A stretch of 60,198 nucleotides of DNA. It comes from JAAGZL01 sp964628835. GTDB lineage: Bacteria > Pseudomonadota > Gammaproteobacteria > Chromatiales > Chromatiaceae. Below the pieces are notes generated by a model that saw nothing but the letters and a program-made list of their open reading frames with translations, did no database searches and was not told the origin of the DNA. Location: assembly GCA_964628835.1 (NCBI GenBank), contig CAZVME010000010.1:1-60198 (forward strand), given 5' to 3'. Positions 44,268 to 52,896 of this stretch are shown here, piece by piece. The first letter of the stretch is position 1. Every line of letters begins with the position of its first letter. The translations under genes were made by a program, and so were the position numbers.

Positions 44268-45082
44268 TGTGTACAGTATGTGGATGCGGTGAGGGCGAGA
44301 CCCGGATTGAAGGGCATGAGCACTCGCACGAACATGAGCACCATCATCATCACGATGATGCAAGCCATGACTATGGAAAGGGTCCGGCCCATGCCCATGC
44401 GCCCGGTCTGAGTCAGTCGCGTATGGTGCAGATCGAGGAGGGCATCCTCAGCAAGAACAATGAGTATGCCGCTGCCAACCGGCGTTGGTTCAGTGAGCAT
44501 GGCATCTTGGCGCTGAATCTGGTTTCCAGTCCCGGCTCGGGCAAGACCACCTTGCTCACCCGCAGCATCAACGACCTGAAGAGTGAGTTGAAGTTGTCGG
44601 TGATCGAGGGCGATCAACAGACGGCGAACGATGCCGAGCGCATCCGTGAGACCGGAGTCAAGGCGCTACAGATTAACACCGGCAAGGGGTGTCACCTGGA
44701 TGGGCATATGGTTGGTCACGCCCTGGAGACCCTGAGGCCAGATGACGACAGTGTTCTGTTTATTGAGAATGTGGGAAATCTGGTATGCCCGGCAGCCTTT
44801 GATCTGGGAGAGGCGCATAAGGTGGCGATACTCTCGGTCACTGAAGGTGAAGACAAACCGATCAAATATCCCGATATGTTCCATGCGGCGGACCTGATGT
44901 TATTGAACAAGATTGATTTGCTGCCATACCTGCAATTCGATGTGGAGAAGTGCATTGAGTACGCGCGTCGGGTCAATCCCAAGATCAAGGTGATGCAGTT
45001 GTCGGCAACCAGTGGTGAAGGTATGGACAATTGGTATCAGTGGCTGCGTGCTACAAAACAGCTGTCAATGATTGGAGCCTGA
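44267..45082 (+). CDS. hypB: hydrogenase nickel incorporation GTPase HypB
   Basis: This 271-residue G protein starts MCTVCGCG, the high-affinity Ni motif CxxCGC. A His-rich nickel-storage stretch follows (about 17-45), then a SIMIBI GTPase domain with SSPGSGKTT (Walker A), an ENVGNLVCP metal-binding loop and the NKID specificity motif. GTP hydrolysis drives nickel insertion with HypA. The His-rich segment implies nickel storage as well. hypC starts 2 bp after the stop. Confidence 0.96.
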   Translation: MCTVCGCGEGETRIEGHEHSHEHEHHHHHDDASHDYGKGPAHAHAPGLSQSRMVQIEEGILSKNNEYAAANRRWFSEHGILALNLVSSPGSGKTTLLTRSINDLKSELKLSVIEGDQQTANDAERIRETGVKALQINTGKGCHLDGHMVGHALETLRPDDDSVLFIENVGNLVCPAAFDLGEAHKVAILSVTEGEDKPIKYPDMFHAADLMLLNKIDLLPYLQFDVEKCIEYARRVNPKIKVMQLSATSGEGMDNWYQWLRATKQLSMIGA

Positions 45083-45084
45083 GT

Positions 45085-45321
45085 ATGTGTCATGCAATAC
45101 CGGCGCAGATCGTTACGATAGACCAGCAGACCGATACCGCGACTGTGGCTTTGGGTGAGGTGAAAAAAGATGTATCACTGGCACTGGTGCAGGATGTGCA
45201 GGTGGGGGATTACGTGTTGGTGCATGTAGGATATGCCCTGAACAAGATCAGTACGGAAGAGGCGGAGCGCACGCTGCAACTGTTCGCAGAGATGGCTGAA
45301 CTGGATGGGGTGCAGCCATGA
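45085..45321 (+). CDS. hypC: hydrogenase assembly chaperone HypC
   Basis: This 78-residue chaperone starts MCHAIPAQI, with the essential Cys2. The conserved HVGYALNKIS segment lies at about 51-60. HypC carries the Fe(CN)2CO unit with HypD and then binds the large-subunit precursor. The start at 45085 is set by the MC(x)AIP signature. It is joined to hypD by a 4-bp ATGA overlap. Confidence 0.95.
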   Translation: MCHAIPAQIVTIDQQTDTATVALGEVKKDVSLALVQDVQVGDYVLVHVGYALNKISTEEAERTLQLFAEMAELDGVQP

Positions 45322-46478
45322 AGTATGTGGATGAGTTCAGAAACCACGACCTGGCGCAGAAACTGTCCAAAGATATCAAGCGCGAGGCCAACTCGGATCG
45401 CAACTACAATCTGATGGAGTTCTGTGGTGGTCACACCCACGCCATCTTCCGTTACGGCGTACATAATCTGATGCCGCCAAATGTAAGGTTTGTGCATGGC
45501 CCGGGCTGTCCGGTGTGTGTGCTGCCGATCGGGCGTATCGACAACGCCATCGAACTGGCGCAAAAACACGATGTGATCCTGTGCAGTTACGGCGACCTGT
45601 TGCGGGTGCCGGCCAGCGGTCGCAAGAGCTTGTTGAAGGTGAGTGCAGAGGGCGCCGATGTGCGCATGGTCTACTCTACCCAGGATACGCTCAAGATTGC
45701 GCGCGAAAACCCGGATCGTGAAGTGGTGTTTTTCGCCATCGGCTTTGAGACCACTACTCCTCCCAGTGCCGTTGCCATCAAGCAGGCGCAGACTGAAGGG
45801 CTGAAAAATTTCAGTGTGTTCTGTAACCATGTGCTGACCCCAGCTGCAATCCAGAATATCCTGGAGTCACCTGAGGTGCGGGAGATCGGCTCGGTTCTGA
45901 TTGACGGTTTCTTTGGTCCTTCCCATGTCAGCTCCATCATTGGCAGTCAACCCTATGAGTTTTTTGCCGAGGAGTTTCAACGGCCGGTGGTGATCGCCGG
46001 GTTTGAGCCACTGGATGTGATGCAGTCCACCCTGATGCTGATACGCCAGCTGAATCAGGGGCGGCACGACGTGGAGAATGAGTACACCCGCGTGGTCACC
46101 CGTAAAGGTAACCGCAAGGCTCAATCCCTGGTGGCCGAGGTGTTGGAACTGCGGCGTAGCTTTGAGTGGCGCGGCCTGGGTCTGGTGCCCTACAGCGCCT
46201 TGCAGATTAAAAAACCATTTGCTGAATTTGATGCCGAGAAGCGCTTTGATATACCAGAGAGCAAAGTGTCTGATGTTAAGGGTTGTGAGTGTCCCAGGAT
46301 TTTACGCGGAGTAAAACGACCCACCGACTGCAAACTGTTTGGCATCGTATGCACTCCGGAGAATCCCATGGGCTCCTGCATGGTGTCATCGGAAGGGGCC
46401 TGTGCCGCCTACTGGAGCTATGGCCGTTTTTCGCAACCTGAATCACAATCCCAAGCTGAGCAGGAACCGGCGGCATGA
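45318..46478 (+). CDS. hypD: hydrogenase maturation scaffold HypD
   Basis: This 386-residue Fe-S protein has the CGGHTHAI motif (about 35), the catalytic GPGCPVCVLP (about 60-70), and the C-terminal cysteine set GCECPRIL...DCKLFGIVC...GACAAYW that binds a [4Fe-4S] cluster. HypD is the scaffold on which Fe(CN)2CO is assembled with HypC, HypE and HypF. Its C-terminus has a short Gln/Ser/Glu-rich extension. It overlaps hypE by 4 bp. Confidence 0.96.
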   Translation: MKYVDEFRNHDLAQKLSKDIKREANSDRNYNLMEFCGGHTHAIFRYGVHNLMPPNVRFVHGPGCPVCVLPIGRIDNAIELAQKHDVILCSYGDLLRVPASGRKSLLKVSAEGADVRMVYSTQDTLKIARENPDREVVFFAIGFETTTPPSAVAIKQAQTEGLKNFSVFCNHVLTPAAIQNILESPEVREIGSVLIDGFFGPSHVSSIIGSQPYEFFAEEFQRPVVIAGFEPLDVMQSTLMLIRQLNQGRHDVENEYTRVVTRKGNRKAQSLVAEVLELRRSFEWRGLGLVPYSALQIKKPFAEFDAEKRFDIPESKVSDVKGCECPRILRGVKRPTDCKLFGIVCTPENPMGSCMVSSEGACAAYWSYGRFSQPESQSQAEQEPAA

Positions 46479-47524
46479 GTGCAGATATGAAACGTTTTCC
46501 AGTTGGTCTGAATATCAGTGATGGTGTGGTGGATATGTCCCACGGCAGCGGGGGCCGCGCCATGGCTCAACTCATTGATGAAATATTTGTTAAGCACTTT
46601 GATAATGAGCTGCTGCGACAAGCCAACGATCAGGCGGCCTTTGATGTACCGCCGGGACGTATGGTGATGAGCACCGACGGTCATGTGATCTCGCCGCTGT
46701 TTTTTCCTGGTGGAGATATCGGCTCCCTGGCGGTACATGGAACGGTGAATGACGTGGCCATGTCTGGTGCCAAGCCACTATATCTTTCCGCCGGTTTTAT
46801 TCTGGAAGAGGGGTTTCCCCTGGCCGATCTGGAACGGGTTGTAATCAGTATGGGCAAGGCTGCAGTGGCTGCCGGGGTGCCGGTAGTAACCGGTGATACC
46901 AAGGTGGTGGAGCGGGGTAAGGGTGATGGTGTATTCATCACCACCACTGGCGTGGGGATAGTGCCGGAGGGGGTGAACATATCCGGTGATCTGGCACGTC
47001 CGGGTGATGCCATCCTGGTCAACGGAACCATGGGTGATCATGGTGTGGCCATCATGTCCAGCCGTGAAAACCTGGAGTTTGAGACCAGCATAGAATCCGA
47101 TTCCGCCGCCCTGCACACCCTGATTGCCGAGATGGTCTCGGCGGTGCCGGAGATCCACTGTCTGCGTGATCCCACCCGTGGTGGTCTGGCCACCACCCTG
47201 AATGAACTGGCGCACCAATCCAGTGTCGGCATGAAGCTGATGGAGTCAGCAATCCCGGTGCGACCGGCGGTGAAGGCTGCCTGTGAACTGCTGGGTTTGG
47301 ATCCGCTGTATGTGGCCAATGAGGGTAAGCTGATCTGCATCTGCCCCCAGCAGGAGGCCCAGCGTCTGCTGGAGGTGATGCAGGCGCATCTACTGGGGCA
47401 GGAAGCGGCGATTATTGGTGAAGTGACTGAGGACCAACACGGTTTTGTGCAGATGGAGACCAGCTTTGGCGGCAGCCGGGTGGTGGACTGGCTGGTGGGT
47501 GAGCAGTTGCCGAGGATCTGTTAA
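46475..47524 (+). CDS. hypE: hydrogenase maturation cyanide donor HypE
   Basis: This 349-residue enzyme is of the AIR-synthetase/PurM-like fold (HGSGGRAMAQLI near the N-terminus; GDTKVVERGKGDGVF). It ends in PRIC, the C-terminal cysteine that HypF carbamoylates and HypE dehydrates to thiocyanate, the source of the CN ligands. It is the last gene of the tightly coupled hupK-hypABCDE block; hypX follows after 157 bp. Confidence 0.96.
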   Translation: MSADMKRFPVGLNISDGVVDMSHGSGGRAMAQLIDEIFVKHFDNELLRQANDQAAFDVPPGRMVMSTDGHVISPLFFPGGDIGSLAVHGTVNDVAMSGAKPLYLSAGFILEEGFPLADLERVVISMGKAAVAAGVPVVTGDTKVVERGKGDGVFITTTGVGIVPEGVNISGDLARPGDAILVNGTMGDHGVAIMSSRENLEFETSIESDSAALHTLIAEMVSAVPEIHCLRDPTRGGLATTLNELAHQSSVGMKLMESAIPVRPAVKAACELLGLDPLYVANEGKLICICPQQEAQRLLEVMQAHLLGQEAAIIGEVTEDQHGFVQMETSFGGSRVVDWLVGEQLPRIC

Positions 47525-47549
47525 TGGCATGTAGATTTAATATTACTCG

Positions 47550-47633
47550 CGCCAAGACGCAAAGTACGCCAAGAAAAGCAACTGCTGCTCTGTCTCATAA
47601 GAGTGATTTCTTTGCGCCCTTGGCGTCTTTGCG
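47550..47633. repeat. imperfect 24-bp inverted repeat between hypE and hypX
   Basis: Arms at 47550-47573 (CGCCAAGACGCAAAG...) and 47610-47633 (...TTGGCGTCTTTGCG) pair at about 19 of 24 positions around a 36-bp loop. The core CGCCAAGACGCAAAG is a commonly seen intergenic palindromic repeat in bacteria. It may attenuate read-through into hypX. Confidence 0.55.
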
Positions 47634-47681
47634 AGAGGTAGTCAGCAGTTTGAATACCCAGCAATCCAGGGTCAGGTGCTG

Positions 47682-49388
47682 ATGCGCATACTGTTTCTGA
47701 CTCATGCCTTCAACAGTCTGACCCAGAGGCTGTTTGTGGAGCTGCACCAGCAGGGGCATGAGGTGTCGGTGGAGTTTGATATCAACGACGAGGTTAGCCT
47801 GGATGCGGTGGAGCTGTATAAACCGGATCTGATCATTGCACCTTTTCTCAAGCGCGCCATCCCGGAGCAGATGTGGCGCAACCACGTATGTCTGGTGGTG
47901 CATCCAGGGATTCGTGGCGACCGCGGTCCTTCGACCCTGGACTGGGCCATCCTCAACCGCGAGCCGCGTTGGGGGGTGACGGTGTTGCAAGCCAATGTCG
48001 AGATGGATGCCGGTGACATCTGGGCCTTCAGTGAGTTCAGGATGCGGGATGACACCAAGGCCAGCCTATATCGAAATGAAGTGACCCAGGCCGCTGTGGA
48101 TGCGGTGTTGAATGCAGTGCGACACTATCAGGATGGTGAGTTCAGGCCGCAGCCGCTGGATTACAGTGACCCTGAAGTCCATGGCCAACTGCGGCCACTG
48201 ATGCAGCAGTCAGAGCGGGAAATAGATTGGCAGCAGGATGATACCCAGACCGTCCTGACCAAGATTCGCAGCGCCGATGGATTCCCTGGGGTACGTGACC
48301 GGCTGTATGGGCGGGAGCTGTTTCTGTATGACGCCCACCCAGAGCAGACACTTCGCGGCGAACCGGGTGAGGTGATCGCCCGCTGCGGCAGCTCCATCTG
48401 TCGTGCCAGCGTGGATGGCGCGATATGGATTGGTCATTTGCGGGATAAGCAGGCGGACCATCCGTTCAAGTTACCAGCCACTATGTTGCTGCAAGATGAG
48501 ATAACAGACCTGCCAGAGGTGCAGCCGCAGGCAGGCAGTGGCTATCGTGACATCTGGTATGAGGAGCAAGGTGCTGTCGGTTATCTGCACTTCCCATTCT
48601 ATAATGGCGCCATGGGCGCAGATCAGTGTGAGCGTCTGCGTCTGGCCTACATAGATGCATGTCAACGGGATACCCGAGTGATTGCACTTATGGGTGGTCC
48701 CAACTACTGGTCCAATGGCATGCATCTCAATCTGATTGAGGCGGCCGAAAGTCCGGCCGATGAGTCCTGGTGCAACATCAACGCCATCGACGATCTGGCT
48801 CTGGAGATCATCAATACTCAATCCCATCTCACCGTGGCTGCCATGCAGGGTAATGTTGGTGCCGGTGGTGTGTTTCTGGCGCGTAGCTGTGATGAGGTGT
48901 GGGCGCGGGAAGGGGTGATTCTCAATCCACACTACAAGGATATGGGTAACCTGTACGGCTCCGAATACTGGAGCTACCTGCTACCCCGTTACGCCGGTGA
49001 GGAGAATGCCAGGCGCATTACCCAGGCGCGCCTGCCCATGTCCACCAGCGAGGCGCAACAGCTGGGGCTGGTCAATGGGGTGTTTGAACAGAGTGTGGAT
49101 GGGTTCGTGTCTGAAACAAGGGTGCGTGCTACTGCCCTGGCAAGTGCTGTCGCCTATGCTGAACGTCTGGAATCCAAGACCAGAAGCCGGGCTGCTGATG
49201 AGGTGTATAAACCACTGCAAAACTACCGGGATGAGGAGCTGGAAAATATGCGACTAAACTTCTACGGCTTTGATCCCAGCTATCACGTTGCCAGGTACAA
49301 CTTTGTTTACAAGATCCCGAAGTCGCGCACGCCCATGACCATAGCGCGTCATCGCCGGATAGCCAAAAATCTGCGGAGGGTGTCATGA
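47682..49388 (+). CDS. hypX: hydrogenase maturation protein HypX/HoxX
   Basis: This 568-residue bifunctional protein has an N-terminal formyltransferase-like domain (about 1-250, with VHPGIRGDRGPSTLDWAI and a GDIWAF segment). Its C-terminal crotonase-like domain (about 270-540) has MQGNVGAGGVFLARSCDEVW. HypX makes the CO ligand of the [NiFe] site from formyl-tetrahydrofolate by way of formyl-CoA, letting maturation proceed in air. Its presence argues for an oxygen-tolerant or aerobically used hydrogenase. The ATG at 47682 is preferred to a GTG at 47676. Confidence 0.93.
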   Translation: MRILFLTHAFNSLTQRLFVELHQQGHEVSVEFDINDEVSLDAVELYKPDLIIAPFLKRAIPEQMWRNHVCLVVHPGIRGDRGPSTLDWAILNREPRWGVTVLQANVEMDAGDIWAFSEFRMRDDTKASLYRNEVTQAAVDAVLNAVRHYQDGEFRPQPLDYSDPEVHGQLRPLMQQSEREIDWQQDDTQTVLTKIRSADGFPGVRDRLYGRELFLYDAHPEQTLRGEPGEVIARCGSSICRASVDGAIWIGHLRDKQADHPFKLPATMLLQDEITDLPEVQPQAGSGYRDIWYEEQGAVGYLHFPFYNGAMGADQCERLRLAYIDACQRDTRVIALMGGPNYWSNGMHLNLIEAAESPADESWCNINAIDDLALEIINTQSHLTVAAMQGNVGAGGVFLARSCDEVWAREGVILNPHYKDMGNLYGSEYWSYLLPRYAGEENARRITQARLPMSTSEAQQLGLVNGVFEQSVDGFVSETRVRATALASAVAYAERLESKTRSRAADEVYKPLQNYRDEELENMRLNFYGFDPSYHVARYNFVYKIPKSRTPMTIARHRRIAKNLRRVS

Positions 49389-49703
49389 ACCGGCTGCCTA
49401 CCATTTTAATCAGTGATGGGGTCCACTTCTATAGTGCTGCACTGCTATTAGATTCAGGGAAAAATAAATGTAGTTTTTATTGTTTTGTCCATCAAGAGGC
49501 TAATTTGCCAACAGTCTCAAGTCAATATATTTAGAATATGTGTGGAGAATGAAAGAAACATAAATAATAAATGTGCTTTCTATCCTGTGTGCTGGGATAT
49601 GACAGGCTTGTCAGCTGCTAACTCTAACATTAGTTGGCATATAATTACCTTACTTACGTAATCAAAATATAATAGTAGCAAGTGTAAATTATGAGGTGTC
49701 GAG
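49389..49703. other. AT-rich spacer after hypX
   Basis: No gene was found in these 315 bp. They become strongly AT-rich towards the following TPR gene, as a promoter region would. No other structure was seen. Confidence 0.4.
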
Positions 49704-50444
49704 ATGCTCAGGATGTGTTTGATCTATCTGGTGTTGCCTGGATTGATATATATTTCACCTGAGACTGGTTTTTCAGATTACTCTGTACGCCAGGCAGCCT
49801 CTGCCTTGAATACACAGGGTTACCGTGCCTACAAGGCAGGAGAGTTCAGTAATGCCTTGGGCCTGTTTAAGAGGTCTGTAGAGACCGATCCAACCTATGG
49901 GCAGGGCCATTACAATCTGGCCAGTACCATGGGGGTGTTACGGCAACAGGAAGGCCCCTGTGGTGATCATGAGGTGTATCTGGATGAGATTATCCGTTCC
50001 CTGCATGAGACGTTGAAGTATTTCCCATTAAAATTGGAAAAGATGCTCGCCGACCCGGACCTGACGCCAGTGCATGATACCTTTGCATGGCAGAAGATCC
50101 GAGGTCTGACTACCTCTAGCACTAAAGATGTAGAGAAAATACTGATGGCAGTGGCCTGGTTTGGTCCTGCCAGGGGGGGCTTTGGTCCCATAGGTGGCTT
50201 TGATTTCAACAGTGATGGCACCTTTAGCTACTGGTTCCTGGTGATAGGTGATGACGTGGTCCAAAAGCGGGTTAGCGGAAAGTATTCGGTATCTGATAAT
50301 GGCGTGGAGATTATCTTTGATCCGGGACAAGAGAAGGGTGGAAGCTTCCAGGGAAGGCTGAGCAAAGAGGGAGTACTTACTTTTGAGGACGAAGGGGCGC
50401 CCAAGGGGCCCTATACCGATGATAGGGATGAATGTTCAGCTTAG
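49704..50444 (+). CDS. exported TPR-containing hypothetical protein
   Basis: This 246-residue protein has an N-terminal hydrophobic segment (about 1-19) and a TPR-like pair of helices (NTQGYRAYKAGEFSNALGLFKRSVETDPTYGQGHYNLAS, about 36-74). The C-terminal beta-rich part (about 155-240) contains GFDFNSDGTFSYW and resembles a lipocalin-like sheet. It lies within the hyp region but has no known hydrogenase role; its function is unknown. Confidence 0.7.
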   Translation: MLRMCLIYLVLPGLIYISPETGFSDYSVRQAASALNTQGYRAYKAGEFSNALGLFKRSVETDPTYGQGHYNLASTMGVLRQQEGPCGDHEVYLDEIIRSLHETLKYFPLKLEKMLADPDLTPVHDTFAWQKIRGLTTSSTKDVEKILMAVAWFGPARGGFGPIGGFDFNSDGTFSYWFLVIGDDVVQKRVSGKYSVSDNGVEIIFDPGQEKGGSFQGRLSKEGVLTFEDEGAPKGPYTDDRDECSA

Positions 50445-50552
50445 AAGTGAACATTTCTAGGGAGATGTTGCGGCCATTATTGTAGTTTTAAAAATACCGT
50501 GGCTGTCCTATATTGCATCAGAGCCCAAATGGTATGTTGATGCGGAACTACT

Positions 50553-51143
50553 TTATTTATCTCCGCGACTCGGCAGTGGAAAATCCTTAAAACTTGCACC
50601 AGGAACAACCTCACGTTCATCCTCATGTATCTTTTCTGGTGTTGGCCAGTAACCCTGAGCTGGATCGCTTCCATCCTTCATTGCTGGCAACGGGTCTGGA
50701 TCTGCAAATACTGGTCTGGCATTGAGATCTATATCCTCACGCATGCAGAGAAATTCAAGCGGAATGTTATTGGGGTCGTAGGTGTAGAGTGAGCGACAGA
50801 ACCCATGGTCGATAAGGTCAGTGGCCGGCATATCAGCCGCATCAAGACGGCTCATTAGTTCCCAGAGTTGTGCTTCATCAGCAACCTGGATCGACACGTG
50901 ATCGAAGGCGTGTTCGCCTGACTTGGGCTCTCCATGACGTTTGTATGGGAGGCTACAGGCATTGGGCCATTCGAAAAAAACTATATAGTTGTCACCACCC
51001 ATGGATAGGAAGACTTGCCGAGAGCCACCTTCATTGGAGGTATAAACCAGCCGCATGTCTAGGAGGTCACGCCAAAAGTGGATAGTTTTATTCAGGTCAC
51101 AGGTACCGAAAGCCGGATGATGGATGCCAACGTATTTAACCAT
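50553..51143 (-). CDS. VOC (glyoxalase/dioxygenase) superfamily protein
   Basis: This 196-residue protein has two beta-alpha-beta-beta-beta repeats. The metal ligands are visible as H8/H9 in GIHHPAFGT, H about 81 in FDHVSIQV, and E about 128 in IPLEFLCM. The C-terminal tail (about 135-196) is charged and probably extended. VOC enzymes isomerise, cleave or dioxygenate small molecules at a metal; the substrate is unknown. It is transcribed opposite to its hyp neighbours. Confidence 0.85.
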   Translation of the reverse strand: MVKYVGIHHPAFGTCDLNKTIHFWRDLLDMRLVYTSNEGGSRQVFLSMGGDNYIVFFEWPNACSLPYKRHGEPKSGEHAFDHVSIQVADEAQLWELMSRLDAADMPATDLIDHGFCRSLYTYDPNNIPLEFLCMREDIDLNARPVFADPDPLPAMKDGSDPAQGYWPTPEKIHEDEREVVPGASFKDFPLPSRGDK

Positions 51144-51651
51144 TTTTTTTCGTCTCGCTACATTAGATAACTCTATTATCTGTCATTCTTCCAGATAAAT
51201 AACAGAATGGCGAGTATCATACTTCTGATAGTGCCGTTACTTTGTGAAACATTATTGGGTATCCCTATCCGAAAAAGACTCACAAACACGGCAGTCTTTC
51301 CTTTTGCCCCGGTCGTCCTGTGTACATCATGACTCCGTATGCACCTTGCGGCAAGCTGCTCGTGCACACTACATCATGATTTCCACAGTGGCTCTACGGT
51401 GATGATAGCCACTGCTGTATCTTCTACTCACTTGCTTCCACCCTAAAACCGGGTCATAGAGCATTATTTCCTAATATTAGAAACAATTGCTCTCTGACCC
51501 GGTTTCTCGGTTTCTAGATGATAGGAATGAGTACTCGGCGTAACAGTGGTAGTTGTCAGCCTTGGGTTAACTGCCGGTTGTGTTCATAAGTTTTGTCCTT
51601 ACAATGCCTTGCATAGCTGCATAACATAAGAATCAATGAGGAATTTAAGTT
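51144..51651. other. 508-bp spacer with a long inverted repeat
   Basis: No gene was found between the divergent VOC and RDD-NERD genes. It holds an 18-base near-perfect inverted repeat (51446-51505) and the promoters of both genes. Confidence 0.45.
51446..51505. repeat. 18-base inverted repeat
   Basis: AAACCGGGTCATAGAGCA (51446-51463) and its near complement (51488-51505) differ at one position and enclose a 24-bp AT-rich loop. It could be a bidirectional terminator-like stem, an operator, or the core of a small mobile repeat. Confidence 0.55.
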
Positions 51652-52818
51652 ATGCAAGGTACTACCTTCGTGGTCATAGTTGGAATTGCCGCTGTTGGGC
51701 TTATGCTATGGCGTTCCAGTCTTCATATGTCACGTCGCCTGTTGGCGCTGGCAATAGATCTAATCCTGCTGCTGTTTGTCATGAAGCTGTATGCCGCGAT
51801 CTTTTTTGGGTTTGGATCTGTCTGGCTGGCGAGCACTATGCACCTGTTTTATCTGCCATCTCCCCAGCTCTTTTTTGGATATGGTCTGGTATACGCCCCG
51901 ATTAATGCACTCCTCATGCTGACGATCCCGGTTATTGTCAGTACGCTGTTTGAAAGCTCTGCCTACCGCGCCACCCCGGGTAAGATCCTGATGCGCATGG
52001 CGGTGTCGGATAGAGCCAATTCGCAGCCGTCACTAAAGGATGCCCTTATCCGCAATGCCGTAAAATGGATCAGCCTCACTGCCTGGCCGCTGCTGCTGGT
52101 GTCTATCGTTATGGTGTACTTCAAGGGCAAGGCGTTACATGACTACATCATTAAGGGGACTACCCTTACCTTGGGTGAGGGGGTTGAAAATAAGCTGGGC
52201 AAGGCCAAGTTGTATGAGTTGGATGACAGTACTAGGTTTCAGTTTAATGACCATGAGGAGGCAGGCGCCTATGGGGAGACGGTTCTGATCAAAGAGTTGG
52301 AGCATCTCAAGACCAAAGGCGCGATCGGAGACTACGGCACAACGGACAATATGGTGTTCAATAACCGCAATTTTGAGATCGACGGTTATGCCATGATTCC
52401 CGATCTGGGCATTGTGGTGATGGAGGCGAAATTCTATTCTGGAAAGGTCTATCCAACCGATCTGCCGCACTGGGATAACATCAAGTCAGATGGTACCAAT
52501 ACAGCGAAGAAAAACCCCTGCATCCAGCTGGAGCGCACAAGCAATCTTCTTACTGAACTGCTGGAGTCCAAGGGCCTGTTGCGCTGGCCGGTCTACTCCA
52601 TGGTGGTTCTGACCCATCCCGGTATAGATATGGCATGGGGTGAGAGCCTGCCCAAATTTCCTGTAGTGGCTACGAATATGCTGGAAGATTTTATTCGGGA
52701 TGATATGGCGGCTGATAAAGCGATCAGCTTCTCTGAGCAGGACTACCACGACGTTAAGTCTGCCCTTACAGAGCATCGCCATGCCTATGTGGACCGGTCA
52801 CCAGAGTTTGCTGGTTAG
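51652..52818 (+). CDS. RDD membrane domain fused to NERD nuclease-related domain
   Basis: This 388-residue protein has an RDD-type membrane domain (about 25-165, three to four TM helices, with SRRLLALAIDLILL and ATPGKILMRM). A cytoplasmic NERD domain follows (about 200-320). Its nuclease-like residues are visible in GAYGETVLIKEL, FEIDGYAMI and VVMEAKFYSG (E, D and E-x-K of the PD-(D/E)xK type). A membrane-bound NERD protein may act on DNA at the envelope. It precedes hypF by 78 bp. The fusion and its position are unusual. Confidence 0.8.
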   Translation: MQGTTFVVIVGIAAVGLMLWRSSLHMSRRLLALAIDLILLLFVMKLYAAIFFGFGSVWLASTMHLFYLPSPQLFFGYGLVYAPINALLMLTIPVIVSTLFESSAYRATPGKILMRMAVSDRANSQPSLKDALIRNAVKWISLTAWPLLLVSIVMVYFKGKALHDYIIKGTTLTLGEGVENKLGKAKLYELDDSTRFQFNDHEEAGAYGETVLIKELEHLKTKGAIGDYGTTDNMVFNNRNFEIDGYAMIPDLGIVVMEAKFYSGKVYPTDLPHWDNIKSDGTNTAKKNPCIQLERTSNLLTELLESKGLLRWPVYSMVVLTHPGIDMAWGESLPKFPVVATNMLEDFIRDDMAADKAISFSEQDYHDVKSALTEHRHAYVDRSPEFAG

Positions 52819-52896
52819 ACAATATTGCAGGTGTTCTCTTCAGCACCCTTGGCTAGACTGTTGTAAAGGGTAGGGTGGAGTGTTGATGCGTATGGT

